The notes under the pieces were generated by a model that saw only the letters and a list, made by a program, of their open reading frames with translations, was not told the origin of the DNA and made no database searches. From NCBI RefSeq assembly GCF_009856605.1, contig NZ_CP047242.1:186001-250000 (forward strand): DNA of 64,000 bases, given 5' to 3'. A program made the translations under genes and the position numbers. This stretch comes from Trichormus variabilis 0441. GTDB lineage: Bacteria; Cyanobacteriota; Cyanobacteriia; Cyanobacteriales; Nostocaceae. Below, piece by piece: positions 37,501-46,928 of the stretch (its first letter is position 1; each line of letters opens with the position of its first letter).

Positions 37501-38655
37501 ATGATCAGCATGAAATTTCAACTGTTGTTAGGCTCTTTACTTTCCCAGATTAAAGTCCGTCATTGGTGGCTAGGTATCTTATTGTGGATCGCTTTGGTTG
37601 CCCCAGCGCAAGCCTCTGTCATCTTGCGCGTGGCCATTGAGCGGGGAGTCAATCAAGCTAGAGTTGGCAGTTCCACAACGGCAATTGTCAAAGATAGTAC
37701 AGGGCGTACTTTGGGACAATTGCCAGCGATGAGTTCCTTTTATGCCCAAGCTGTGCCTGGGGGAGTGGCTTTAGATAAATGGCAGTCTGGCTTATTTTGG
37801 ATTGAACCCTCAGGGAAAGGATTCGTTTATATAGGCGATCGCTGGTTTCGTGGTAGAACTTTGGTTGTACCCACAGAAAAAGGTATAGATGTGGTTAACT
37901 GGGTAGATTTAGAAGAATATCTCTACAGCGTTGTTGGTGGAGAAATGAATTCTAGCTGGCCGGGAGAAGCCTTAAAAGCTCAGGCGATCGCCGCCCGTAC
38001 CTATGCCCTATACAAGCGAGAACAACAGCGTAGTAACCCGGTTTATGATTTAGGTGATACCCCAGATCGCTGGCAAATTTATAAAGGAGTCAGCAGTGAA
38101 TCTCCTTCAACCTATGCCGCCGTTGATGCTACAGCTGGGCAAGTATTAACTTATAACAATAATCTCATTCTTTCAGTTTTCCACGCTTGTTCTGGTGGAC
38201 ACACGGAAAATGTGGAAGATGTTTGGAGTAATCCCCTTCCTTATCTACGCGCTGTTCAAGACTACGACCAAAACATTAAAGAATGTAATTGGCAAAGAAC
38301 TTTTACCCCAACAGAAATTAGCTCCAGAATTTCTGGTGTAGGCAATATCAGGGAAGTAGTTGCCGAATCCTTTTCACCGTTCCGTAGTGTCAAAGCTTTA
38401 AGAGTCGTGGGTGATAAAGGTACAAAAGTCCTGCGAGGCGAAGAAGTGCGTACTGCCCTGAAACTCAGAAGTACTCGCTTTAACGTCACCAGAGGCGCAG
38501 ATGGTAGCTTTACCCTCCAAGGCGCAGGTTTTGGTCATGGTTTAGGTATGAGCCAATGGGGTGCTTATAATTTAGCTTTACGCGGCGCTAACCACCTGCA
38601 AATACTAGGACATTACTATCAGGGTGTCGCCCTCACACCCATTAAGGCGAAGTGA
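37501..38655 (+). CDS. Exported SpoIID/LytB-domain protein
   Basis: A signal peptide (HWWLGILLWIALVAPAQAS) leads a SpoIID domain with the family block VNWVDLEEYLYSVVGGEMN followed by WPGEALKAQAIAARTYALYK. HACSGGHTENVEDVW and the closing GFGHGLGMSQWGAYNLALRGANHLQILGHYY complete it. In Bacillus, SpoIID is a lytic transglycosylase acting on peptidoglycan; cyanobacterial relatives probably act on the cell wall too. The ATGs at 37501 and 37510 are both possible starts; no strong RBS is visible. A tandem GGGGACTG repeat follows the stop. Confidence 0.9.
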   Translation: MISMKFQLLLGSLLSQIKVRHWWLGILLWIALVAPAQASVILRVAIERGVNQARVGSSTTAIVKDSTGRTLGQLPAMSSFYAQAVPGGVALDKWQSGLFWIEPSGKGFVYIGDRWFRGRTLVVPTEKGIDVVNWVDLEEYLYSVVGGEMNSSWPGEALKAQAIAARTYALYKREQQRSNPVYDLGDTPDRWQIYKGVSSESPSTYAAVDATAGQVLTYNNNLILSVFHACSGGHTENVEDVWSNPLPYLRAVQDYDQNIKECNWQRTFTPTEISSRISGVGNIREVVAESFSPFRSVKALRVVGDKGTKVLRGEEVRTALKLRSTRFNVTRGADGSFTLQGAGFGHGLGMSQWGAYNLALRGANHLQILGHYYQGVALTPIKAK

Positions 38656-38663
38656 TTGAGCAT

Positions 38664-38760
38664 TGGGGACTGGGGACTGGGTAGTGGGGACTGGGGACTG
38701 GGGATTGGGGATTGGGTCTTTCTCCCCCTGCCTCCCCTGCCTCCCCTGCTTCCCCTACCT
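38664..38760. repeat. GGGGACTG/GGGGATTG tandem repeat and pyrimidine tract
   Basis: About six octamers of GGGGACTG or GGGGATTG run from 38664 to 38716, then CCCCTGCCTCCCCTGC units to about 38760. The inverse of the octamer appears inside a coding region at 42787-42824. It is located between convergent genes (SpoIID-like and the 431-residue membrane protein). Confidence 0.8.
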
Positions 38761-38792
38761 CAAGAGCTTATCTGAACTGTATTGAATTGATA

Positions 38793-40088
38793 TTACTCCC
38801 CACTCTCCAACCTCCTCCGCCATTCAGCCTCAATTTGTGCCGATCGCTCAACCTCTTGGTCAAGTAAGTCGGTTTCGGTAGAATAAACTAAATCTTCATT
38901 ACCAATAAATTTCTCCTGGGCAAACTGACTGGCGTAGTTGATTTTTTGTTGTAAAGCTGTATCAGGACTGGTTAATACTCTGGCACGGCTTAGGCGATCG
39001 CGGTTCCGTCCGATAATCTTCCCATTACGCCACTTAATCCAGAAGTAACGTAATAAAGGTATGCCCAAAAAACCGATTCCATAAGCCAGCAACAGCCAAT
39101 AAATTCCTTGTACGAAAGCGACTAAGCCACCCAACTGTGCAGCAACCGTACCATCTACCAATAAATTACCCAGCACCAAAGCACCAACTAGATTGACTAT
39201 ACCCAAACCTGCACTGAGCATAACTTGTCCGGAACTAGCGGCACTAAAACGCCAGGGAAATTCTTCCAAATAAACTGACAGTGGTTGCTGTTGTTTTTTG
39301 CTGGCTCTCACCTGCAACTCTGGGAAATAATAGACAATTTGTCCTTCAGGACTGACACTTGGTTGCCCGTTGAATCGTAACAGCACAGGCAACATATAAT
39401 CTTCGTATTCTTGCTGATAGACTTCGCCTATATCATCTAAGTATGGGGCAATTTGTTCTGCTACCACTGCACCACGGCTACCCCGAATCACAGTCGCAAT
39501 TTCTTGCCAACGGCGTTCTTCTAAATTGGCATTAGGATTACCATCGCCGAACAAAAATGAAAATACGGCCTCAAAGAAGTTCAAATCACTGCTTTCTTGG
39601 CTACTACGCCGTCTTTCTGGCGCAGAATAGCCATAGTTGGGGTTGAAGTACCAAAATAAATCAGGAAAGTAGAAGAACCCCCAACTACCACTAGAATTAC
39701 TACTGCGATCGTCATTATCGTTACTCGAATTCATTGCCGTGATGATCAAAAAGATGGCAATAGTAATCAGCGCAATGGAAGCAATTAGAAAAATTCCAAA
39801 AGAAATGCGAATCAGGTAAAACAGAATTTTCCATATCTTCTGCCACCATTCTTGCAATCGTAACTTGAAATATTTATTCCGTAGAACATCCCGAAAATTT
39901 CGAGGGAACAGGTAAACAATATCACCCGTTTCTGCTACCTGCAAATGTCCACCCGCATCGCTAGCTAAAGCTAACAACCCTTGCCCAGCCTCCGCTAAAT
40001 TTAACCCAGCCTGAGTTGCCACATCACCAACAGTGACTCGGTAACCTAGTTTTTCCACAGCCTGCATAATAGTGGGATTGGGAGCCAT
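38793..40088 (-). CDS. Conserved cyanobacterial/plastid membrane protein, function unknown
   Basis: A 431-residue protein. The N-terminal part (MQAVEKLGYRVTVGDVATQAGLN) looks like a small winged-helix-like module, followed by a span (IRISFGIFLIASIALITIAIFLI), a Ser/Asn/Asp-rich loop and an aromatic stretch (FYFPDLFWYFNPNYGY). Two or three more spans follow near the C-terminus (LSAGLGIVNLVGALVLGNLL, FVQGIYWLLLAYGIGFLGIP). I recall plant relatives annotated as iron-sulphur cluster biosynthesis family (At5g03900-like), but no cysteine motif supports that here. Function unassigned; probably a thylakoid or plasma membrane protein. Confidence 0.7.
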   Translation of the reverse strand: MAPNPTIMQAVEKLGYRVTVGDVATQAGLNLAEAGQGLLALASDAGGHLQVAETGDIVYLFPRNFRDVLRNKYFKLRLQEWWQKIWKILFYLIRISFGIFLIASIALITIAIFLIITAMNSSNDNDDRSSNSSGSWGFFYFPDLFWYFNPNYGYSAPERRRSSQESSDLNFFEAVFSFLFGDGNPNANLEERRWQEIATVIRGSRGAVVAEQIAPYLDDIGEVYQQEYEDYMLPVLLRFNGQPSVSPEGQIVYYFPELQVRASKKQQQPLSVYLEEFPWRFSAASSGQVMLSAGLGIVNLVGALVLGNLLVDGTVAAQLGGLVAFVQGIYWLLLAYGIGFLGIPLLRYFWIKWRNGKIIGRNRDRLSRARVLTSPDTALQQKINYASQFAQEKFIGNEDLVYSTETDLLDQEVERSAQIEAEWRRRLESGE

Positions 40089-40321
40089 AGCTCTTCCCCT
40101 CCTGTTGAAATTTTTCTCCTTTACTCAAGTATAAAGTTTGATTCTCGGAGACTTGTTATTGGCGTGGTGAGTTGTGAGTTTCTGGAAGTTCTCTAAATTT
40201 TGAATTTTTTAGGTGTAAGCTTAAGCCGTAGGCTATGCAGGGATTTTGAATTGATTGCCCCGGCCTCCTTCCTATTCCCTTTAATGTTAAAATATACTTA
40301 TTAGGCCTGGTTAATCACAAT

Positions 40322-40801
40322 ATGGTTCAGTACACACTAGCTCAAAGTCCGGAAATCATCCTCACCGTTTCTGGGAAAGATTCAGCCAAAGCCCGTGACA
40401 GAGCAATGGATCAGTTGGTTGAGTTAATTGATGCTGGTAAGCTGCCTACAGAATTAGAAGAAGGATTTGGCCCTCAACAATTAATAGAGGTGAAAGAACC
40501 ATCTGCCGAATCGCCTAGTGGTGAAGACTCGATTACACAAGCTGTCCAAGTCTTGAGCAACTTAGCCACACTCAAGCTAAAAGTGCAGGAGTCACGCACT
40601 GAAGCTTTAGAAATTCGCAAGGCTGTTGATGTCCTATTCTCCGATGATTCTGTAACGGAAGAAGAAATCACACGCCTCAAGGAAGGTTTTAAAATTCTCA
40701 AAAATTTTGCTCAAGCAAACCTACGCTACCAAGAAGCACGAGCTAAAGCGGAACAGGCTAGACAAGTTTTAGATCAGGCTTTAAAGTCACCAGACAAATA
40801 A
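40322..40801 (+). CDS. Conserved hypothetical coiled-coil protein
   Basis: A 159-residue soluble, acidic protein. The N-terminal part (YTLAQSPEIILTVSGKDSAKARDRAMDQLVELIDAGKLP) looks like a short alpha/beta unit. The C-terminal part (SNLATLKLKVQESRTEALEIRK, then YQEARAKAEQARQVLDQALK) is helical and coiled-coil-like. No family is recognised. It is monocistronic between the divergent membrane-protein gene and tRNA-Gln. Confidence 0.6.
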   Translation: MVQYTLAQSPEIILTVSGKDSAKARDRAMDQLVELIDAGKLPTELEEGFGPQQLIEVKEPSAESPSGEDSITQAVQVLSNLATLKLKVQESRTEALEIRKAVDVLFSDDSVTEEEITRLKEGFKILKNFAQANLRYQEARAKAEQARQVLDQALKSPDK

Positions 40802-41004
40802 TTGTCTTTATTTCCTCACAGGAAGCTGGGCGAAACTGTTTAAGTTGTTAATGATCTTGAAAAAAAGTACTTCTGAGCAGAATAAGTCTTGCCCAACTTA
40901 GAACTTTTATACTAATAAATTTTGTTTCGTATTCTCTAACATATTTTCAAAGAATACGATGATATTTACTAAGGAAATATTGATTGGTTAGAGTTAGTAA
41001 TAAC

Positions 41005-41075
41005 TGGGGCGCTAGGATTCGAACCTAGGGATGTCGGGACCAAAACCCGATGCCTTACCACTTGGCGACGCCCCA
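41005..41075 (-). tRNA. tRNA-Gln (UUG)
   Basis: The minus-strand 71-nt sequence folds as a full cloverleaf: acceptor TGGGGCG/CGCCCCA, D arm GCC...GGC, anticodon arm TCGGG-TTTTGGT-CCCGA with anticodon TTG, T arm CTAGG-TTCGAAT-CCTAG. The first base U1 is typical of tRNA-Gln. The 3' CCA is not encoded. Confidence 0.97.
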
Positions 41076-41092
41076 AAGCTTTCGACTTTATT

Positions 41093-41123
41093 AATATAGC
41101 AGTCTGTGTAGGGGATATGTCAA
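41093..41123 (-). promoter_or_regulatory. Candidate promoter of tRNA-Gln
   Basis: On the minus strand TTGACA (41123-41118) is followed after 19 bp by TATATT (41098-41093), about 18 bp before the tRNA 5' end. The -35 is perfect; the spacer is slightly long, and CTATAT offers 18 bp. Confidence 0.65.
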
Positions 41124-41201
41124 GTACTTTGAAAAAATATTCTGAACTAAGATGGGTGCTGTAAGTTATTCTCGCTACCCCCTGCCCTTCAAACTCCCCA
41201 T

Positions 41202-41948
41202 TTAATGCAGTGGCCAAAATTGAATTAGTGCAAATGCTATGGCAGCACTACCCAAAGGCACAGTCAAATTGTCAACCCCCAAGAAGGAAAAGGCTTCTAA
41301 ACTAGTGGCGACAAAAGCCACCGCTAGTGATACAGTCCAAGTCTGCCAAACGTTGCCTAGTACACCAAGTAAAATTAAGCTACATACTAAGTAGCTAGCT
41401 AAAGCCATAGTTAAGGAGCCTTCCCAGCTTTTTTGCGCTCCTAAAAGTTTATATTTATGCTTACCAAATCGCTGTCCAACCAAAGCCGCTAATCCATCAC
41501 CCCAGGCCATTACCATCATGCCGATCGCCGCATATTGGGGTTGTTGTATATGCCAAAACCAAGCCACTAAAACGCCGACACTGACAGCGTAAAAAAATGT
41601 GCCTAAGCTCTGTCTACCCACACTATTAATACCTGGGAGAAGTGGGAAAATGTAAGACAACAGAGTGACTACACTTGCCACAATGGAAGCACCAATGCCT
41701 ACACTGGCAGGAATATCTAACCACCAAGCCAGTAAAATCACATGGCCAGCGCCAATGTGAACTATTTTTCGGACTATTTCCGAGTCGCTAGTGGCAAAGC
41801 GATTTACCAGCCCAGCGATCGCCAGAATAAAGGATACCCAAGCTGCAACAATACTAATTTGCAGCCATAAAGGCGGTGTTGAGATTAATTCGGAAACTAA
41901 GTTTAACAAAGATAATACAAGATAGAAAGTTTGTGCCTTTCTTACCAA
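41202..41948 (-). CDS. Phytol kinase-like membrane protein (VTE5/SEC59 family)
   Basis: The 248-residue multi-spanning membrane protein belongs to the dolichol/phytol kinase family. Conserved blocks are [40 protein letters not shown] and [15 protein letters not shown], the CTP-kinase core, then [16 protein letters not shown]. Plant VTE5 and its Synechocystis homologue phosphorylate phytol released from chlorophyll, feeding tocopherol synthesis. A VTE6-like DUF92 gene lies 0.5 kb away. The only start of the long form is TTG at 41948, 23 bp from the divergent yidD start; a later TTG/GTG is possible, so the N-terminus is uncertain. Confidence 0.85.
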
Positions 41949-41971
41949 TTTATAAGATTTGGGCGACGCTC

Positions 41972-42220
41972 ATGAAGCAAATATTTATTTGGTTGATCAA
42001 GGGATACAGGATGTTTATTTCGCCGCTATTTCCCCCGACTTGCCGCTTTCAACCCACTTGCTCAATGTATGCCCTCGAAGCAATTGAAAGATTTGGCGTG
42101 TTCCGTGGTGGCTGGATGGGGATTCGCCGCATTTTGCGTTGTCATCCATTCCACCCAGGCGGTTATGATCCTGTACCAGAGGTGGGTGAGCATTGTTGTC
42201 ATCATGATAGCGGGAAGTAG
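41972..42220 (+). CDS. yidD: Membrane protein insertion efficiency factor YidD
   Basis: An 82-residue membrane-associated protein that assists YidC/Sec insertion. The whole family signature is present: [35 protein letters not shown], then [25 protein letters not shown] start at ATG 41972 ([12 protein letters not shown]), the usual N-terminus; an upstream in-frame extension overlaps the divergent kinase gene and is not family-like. Confidence 0.96.
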
Positions 42221-42429
42221 GGAGTGAGTAAATTTCTTTCCCTAAACCCCTAAACCCATATCTGATTAACAAAATTTGTGGGCTGTTTTGCCTGTTGATA
42301 GTGAACTTTACCCGTAAAGGGAATATAATCTATGCGCTGTTTGGATGGAAGTAAAGGAAATTAACCACAGAAGTCCAAAATTCGTTATTCTTTTGATATC
42401 CTGGCGAAACTACTCGTGGTTTTTTGCTG

Positions 42430-43227
42430 ATGTTTTCATTTATTAGCTCTGCCAATCCTTGGTTAGTAGGAGTAGGACTAAATACTATTTTATTGAGTTT
42501 AGTCTGGTTCGCTCCTAAAAAACTGCTTACCCCAGCAGGTGTGTTTCATGCTTGGTTATTGGGCATATTGATTTGGGGTACTTTAGGCTGGCAAGGATAT
42601 TTAGTAGTTACCTTTTATTTTCTTGTAGGTTCTGGTGTCACACGTATCGGGATGGCACAAAAAGAAGCTCTTGGTATTGCCGAAAAGCGTTCGGGTGCAA
42701 GAGGCCCGGAAAATGTGTGGGGTTCTGCTTTAACTGCGGCGCTGTGTGCTGTGGGCGTAGGAATTATGAATGCTGGGCTTTTTTCACCCAGTTCCCAATC
42801 CCTAGTTCCCAGTCCCCAGTCACTACTGTTACTCGGTTACGTCGCCAGTTTTAGTACAAAACTTTCTGATACCTGCGCTAGTGAAGTGGGTAAAGCTTAC
42901 GGCAAAAGTACTTTCTTAATTACGACTTTGCAACCAGTTCCTAGAGGTACAGAAGGGGCTGTGAGTTTAGAGGGGACTTTAGCTGGTGTGGTGGGTTCTG
43001 TGGCGATCGCTATTACAGGTTGGGGAGTCGGTTTAATTTCTCCCTTGGGAATTGTTTGGTGTGTCTTGGCTGCTTTGATTGCCACAAATTTAGAAAGTGT
43101 AATTGGTGCGACATTGCAATCAAAATACACATGGTTAACTAATGAAATTGTTAATATTCTTAACACCTTAATTGGGGCGATCGCTGCCATATTAGTTGCC
43201 TTTGTTTGGGCAAGCTCTTTTGGTTAG
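42430..43227 (+). CDS. DUF92/TMEM19 membrane protein, phytyl-phosphate kinase-like (VTE6)
   Basis: The 265-residue protein has about six spans and the DUF92 motifs DTCASEVGKAYGKSTFLI and RGTEGAVSLEGTLAG. Plant VTE6 of this family phosphorylates phytyl phosphate to the diphosphate used for tocopherol and phylloquinone synthesis; a Synechocystis homologue exists. It pairs functionally with the phytol kinase-like gene 0.5 kb upstream on the other strand. A stretch (FSPSSQSLVPSPQSL) just before LLLLGYVASFSTKLSD is encoded by a dispersed repeat and looks like an in-frame insertion in a loop. ATG 42430 is preferred over a TTG two codons earlier. Confidence 0.87.
   Translation: MFSFISSANPWLVGVGLNTILLSLVWFAPKKLLTPAGVFHAWLLGILIWGTLGWQGYLVVTFYFLVGSGVTRIGMAQKEALGIAEKRSGARGPENVWGSALTAALCAVGVGIMNAGLFSPSSQSLVPSPQSLLLLGYVASFSTKLSDTCASEVGKAYGKSTFLITTLQPVPRGTEGAVSLEGTLAGVVGSVAIAITGWGVGLISPLGIVWCVLAALIATNLESVIGATLQSKYTWLTNEIVNILNTLIGAIAAILVAFVWASSFG
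42787..42824. repeat. CCCAGTCC-type repeat inserted in frame in the DUF92 gene
   Basis: CCCAGTTCCCAATCCCTAG followed by TTCCCAGTCCCCAGTCACT is the reverse complement of the GGGGACTG/GGGGATTG octamers at 38664-38716. It encodes a Ser/Pro-rich loop between two membrane spans. Confidence 0.65.
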
Positions 43228-43484
43228 GGTAATAGTTTTAGGTACTGAAGAATAAAAAATTATTTTTTGACTCAAGACTTAAGACTTACTACTTAAATAT
43301 TACTGAAAATATGCTTAAATTCTTTCTCAGATTCATATCTGGAGTAGAAAAATACGACTATACAAATAAATGTCAATTAAAATACGAAATCAAATTAAGC
43401 TGAAATATTTTTATCTTGAAAGTTGCCATTACTTATTAATAGTTTATAAAATCTTATCTTTAGCTGTTTTTACCAGGTGATTTC

Positions 43485-44243
43485 ATGGAAACTCTATCAT
43501 TTTTGAGCATTGACGACCGCCCCATTTCGATTGAACAAACCGTAAAATACCTACAATCCTCAGGGAAGTTGGGTCAATTTATTAGTGATGTCCTTCGTCA
43601 GTACGTCATTGAGCAAGAAATTCAAGGGCGAGACGATGTAGAAATCAATCCGGCATTAACTGAACAAACAGTGATTGATTTTCGCCTAAAAAATCAACTC
43701 GCTGACCCCCAAGCTTTTCAAGACTGGTTAACTAACAATGGTACGGACTATGCCAGATTCCATGCCTCAATTACTTTTAACTTTAAATTAGAAAAATTGA
43801 AAACCTTAGTGACAGAAGCTAAACTCCCAGAATATTTTATTGAGCAGAAAATCTTTTTGGATCGGGTGGTAATATCGCGGATTGTGGTTGATAGTCGAGA
43901 ACTGGCAGAGGAATTACAACTGCAAATTGCAGAAGGGGGCAGTTTTGAACAATTAGCTAAAGAGTATTCTGTATTAGACGATCGCCTGGTTAATGGCATG
44001 ATGGGGCCAATTAGTCGGGGAACTATGCCAGACAAATTACGGGCTGCTATTGATGTGGCTACTCCTGGTCAATTAGTCGGGCCTATAGAAATTGATGGAC
44101 GTTATGGTTTGTTTCGGGTGGAACAGTTTCTACCAGCGTCTTTAGATGATATTCAACTCAAGCAAGCGTTACAAAACGAACTATTTGAAAAATGGTTAGC
44201 AGAGAAAATTCAAAAGCTGACGGTGAAATTACAAGTGAGTTAA
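43485..44243 (+). CDS. Parvulin-type peptidyl-prolyl isomerase (PpiC-like)
   Basis: A 252-residue protein: an N-terminal SurA-like helical part (about 1-115) followed by a parvulin domain (about 120-225; VVISRIVVDSRELAEELQLQ, GGSFEQLAKEYS, MGPISRGTMPDKLRAAI and GPIEIDGRYGLFRVEQF). There is no signal peptide, so it may work on the cytoplasmic side. The gene overlaps the following ABC exporter gene by 52 bp, strongly suggesting that it prepares the exporter's substrate. Parvulin genes beside peptidase-type ABC exporters recur in Nostoc-group genomes as far as I recall. Confidence 0.88.
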   Translation: METLSFLSIDDRPISIEQTVKYLQSSGKLGQFISDVLRQYVIEQEIQGRDDVEINPALTEQTVIDFRLKNQLADPQAFQDWLTNNGTDYARFHASITFNFKLEKLKTLVTEAKLPEYFIEQKIFLDRVVISRIVVDSRELAEELQLQIAEGGSFEQLAKEYSVLDDRLVNGMMGPISRGTMPDKLRAAIDVATPGQLVGPIEIDGRYGLFRVEQFLPASLDDIQLKQALQNELFEKWLAEKIQKLTVKLQVS

Positions 44244-46873
44244 AAATTCTAGATAACGAATCTCTAAAAATCAAAGTGCTAGCTGCCATACCTTGGAATC
44301 AACCGCCTCTCAATTGGCTCACCTCCGAACAAAGATCCCTTTTAGAAGAACGTTTAGAAATCCGTCGTTATCGACTAGGAGAAAAAATCTGGTCAAGCGA
44401 AGCGGGTGGTTATCAGTTTTTCATTGTGGCTGGGAAAGTCCGCTTACGGGAGGAAGGAAGCGGTCAATCTTTAGCTGCTATACAAATGGGCGATTGGTTT
44501 GGTGACTTACAAAAGCTACCGGGAGAATACAAAGCTGTAGCTGCTAGTAAGGAAGTGATAGTGGCTTGTTGGGATACCCATCTGTGGGCGCAAATATCTA
44601 CTCCCGCGATGGAAGATTTTTGGCTGGGATTGGCGAAACAAGAGCATACTGAGATGGAGAACGAGGTTACATCCGTCCAGTCTCCTGCTTTGCAACAACC
44701 ACTTACGCCTCCAGAACAAACTCCCCAAATTCCTCCACCTGTAACCCTGAGTTATCCTTTTGTTAGCAGTTGGAATACGGGTGCGGCTTGTTTAACAATG
44801 GCAGCCCAACATCTGGAAAATGCGGTGAATTTGGAATGGGTACAACGCCAACTGCGGGGGCAAAGTCCTAAACAAGTGGTAGAAGCTGGAGAAAAGTTAG
44901 GCTTGGTACTGCGAAGATTGCAAATGACTTGGGGTGAGTTGCGTCAGCTGACTTTCCCAGCTTTGTTGCAGTTACAAGCCGAGTCTATGCCTGATCCTTC
45001 TTGGGTGATCGCTTATGGACTAAAAGGCGATCGCTTAATTATTGCTAATCCCTTAAATCCTGATAATCTTTGTGAAAGTCTACCAGAATCAGTAGTGGAA
45101 CAATGCTGGGATGGTCAGTTGTGGCAAGTAGAACTGATATCTAAGCAGGAAAAATTTAACCTGAGTTGGTTCACCCCAGCAGTTTGGAAATATCGCAAAC
45201 TTTTAGCAGAAGTATTATTAGCGTCTTTTACCTTGCAACTATTGGGTTTAGGTACACCACTAATTACCCAAGTTGTCATTGATAAGGTGATGGTACAGGA
45301 GAGTTTACCAACTCTCGATGTTATGGCGATCGCACTTTTGGCGATCGCTGTATTTGAATCAATATTGGGGATTCTGCGGTTATTTATCTTTACTCATACA
45401 GCCAGACGCTTAGATTTAAGCTTATCAGCACAATTATTCCGCCATTTGATGCGCCTACCCTTGGCTTATTTTGAGTCACGGCGTGTAGGGGATACCGTAG
45501 CCAGGGTGCAGGAACTAGAACAAATTCGCCAGTTTCTCACAGGTACAGCCTTAACGGTAATTTTAGATAGCATCTTTGCCGTTGTGTATTTGGCATTGAT
45601 GTTTTATTACAATATTCCTCTCACTTTTGTGGCGTTAGCGGTGCTGCCCTTATTTGCCACACTGACCATAGTTGCTACACCGATTTTACGTAACTGGTTG
45701 AACGAAACCTTTAACCGCAGTGCCGACAGCCAATCATTCTTAGTAGAAACGGTTACAGGTATCCACTCTGTCAAAGCTCATGCAGCTGAATCAGTAGCAC
45801 GCGATCGTTGGGAAGGCTTATTTGCTCGTTTCGTGCGTACTGGTTTCAAAGCTTCCACCACATCCAACATTAGCAGTAATATTGGGGACTTTCTCACTAA
45901 CTTTTCCTCCCTATTAATTCTGTGGTTTGGGGCAAAATTAGTCATCGACCAAAAACTAACAATTGGGCAATTGGTAGCCTTTCAAATGCTTTCTGGTAGA
46001 GTGACAGGCCCACTTTTACGCCTAGTGCAGTTGTGGCAAAACCTGCAACAAGTCCTACTTTCCGTAGACCGGATTGGCGATATCCTCAACGTTGCACCAG
46101 AAGCAGAGATGGGGACTGGCTTAGTTCTACCGCCCCTAAAAGGTCAAGTTAGTTTTGAGCAAGTCTTTTTCCGCTACAAAACCAATACAGAACCAGTACT
46201 GCGAGGGATTTCCTTTAATGTAGAACCGGGACAGTTTGTAGGAATTGTTGGGCGCAGTGGTTCTGGGAAAAGTACCCTATCCAAGTTGTTACAAAGGCTT
46301 TATCAAATTGAATCAGGACGCATTCTCATTGATGGTTTTGATATCAAAAGTGCTGATTTGTCCTCCCTGAGACAACAAATAGGCGTAGTTCTTCAAGAAG
46401 ACTTCTTATTTAACGGTTCCATCTTGGAGAATATCACCTTGGGAAATCCCGATATTACTGCCGAGCAAGTAGTAGAAGCCGCTAGACTAGCTGTAGCCCA
46501 TGACTTTATCAGTCAATTGCCCTACGGTTACGAAACTAACGTAGGAGAGCGGGGTACAGCTTTATCTGGAGGACAAAGACAACGCATTGCTTTAGCCAGG
46601 TTGTTTCTCTGTGATGCGCCGATTTTAGTATTAGATGAAGCGACCAGCGCTTTAGACAGTGAAACAGAACAGCAAGTGTTACAAAATCTGCAAAAGATTT
46701 CTGCCAACCGCACTGTATTTCTGATTGCTCACCGCTTTGCACCCTTGAAACGAGCAGATTTGATTCTCGTTTTAGAAAAAGGCGTGATTGCAGAACGGGG
46801 AACCCATCCAGAGCTTTTGCAACAAAAAGGCTTGTATTGGTCACTGTACCAACGTCAACAAGCCAACGTGTAA
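44192..46873 (+). CDS. ABC exporter with CRP-like and degenerate C39-like N-terminal domains
   Basis: The 893-residue HlyB/SunT-type transporter has, in order: a cyclic-nucleotide-binding-like domain (about 40-150, GEKIWSSEAGGYQFFIVAGK), a C39-like domain (185-310), six spans (330-610) and an ATPase (640-890). Walker A is GRSGSGKS (687-694), the signature LSGGQ (791-795), Walker B ILVLDE (811-816), and the H-loop His847. In the C39-like domain the catalytic Cys is replaced (NTGAACL instead of DCGAACL, Thr197) and the catalytic His and Asp blocks are lost, so it should bind rather than cleave substrate. The large protease gene downstream is a candidate cargo. No membrane fusion protein gene is adjacent. 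Confidence 0.93.
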   Translation: MVSRENSKADGEITSELKILDNESLKIKVLAAIPWNQPPLNWLTSEQRSLLEERLEIRRYRLGEKIWSSEAGGYQFFIVAGKVRLREEGSGQSLAAIQMGDWFGDLQKLPGEYKAVAASKEVIVACWDTHLWAQISTPAMEDFWLGLAKQEHTEMENEVTSVQSPALQQPLTPPEQTPQIPPPVTLSYPFVSSWNTGAACLTMAAQHLENAVNLEWVQRQLRGQSPKQVVEAGEKLGLVLRRLQMTWGELRQLTFPALLQLQAESMPDPSWVIAYGLKGDRLIIANPLNPDNLCESLPESVVEQCWDGQLWQVELISKQEKFNLSWFTPAVWKYRKLLAEVLLASFTLQLLGLGTPLITQVVIDKVMVQESLPTLDVMAIALLAIAVFESILGILRLFIFTHTARRLDLSLSAQLFRHLMRLPLAYFESRRVGDTVARVQELEQIRQFLTGTALTVILDSIFAVVYLALMFYYNIPLTFVALAVLPLFATLTIVATPILRNWLNETFNRSADSQSFLVETVTGIHSVKAHAAESVARDRWEGLFARFVRTGFKASTTSNISSNIGDFLTNFSSLLILWFGAKLVIDQKLTIGQLVAFQMLSGRVTGPLLRLVQLWQNLQQVLLSVDRIGDILNVAPEAEMGTGLVLPPLKGQVSFEQVFFRYKTNTEPVLRGISFNVEPGQFVGIVGRSGSGKSTLSKLLQRLYQIESGRILIDGFDIKSADLSSLRQQIGVVLQEDFLFNGSILENITLGNPDITAEQVVEAARLAVAHDFISQLPYGYETNVGERGTALSGGQRQRIALARLFLCDAPILVLDEATSALDSETEQQVLQNLQKISANRTVFLIAHRFAPLKRADLILVLEKGVIAERGTHPELLQQKGLYWSLYQRQQANV

Positions 46874-46928
46874 GCAGTCGTAGTTTTTTAATTTTTACCT
46901 ATTACTCACAATCCATAATACTTTTGGA

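Noticed and set aside
38793-40088. Iron-sulphur cluster biosynthesis protein
   Set aside because: No conserved cysteine motif is present; the name seems inherited from plant annotation.
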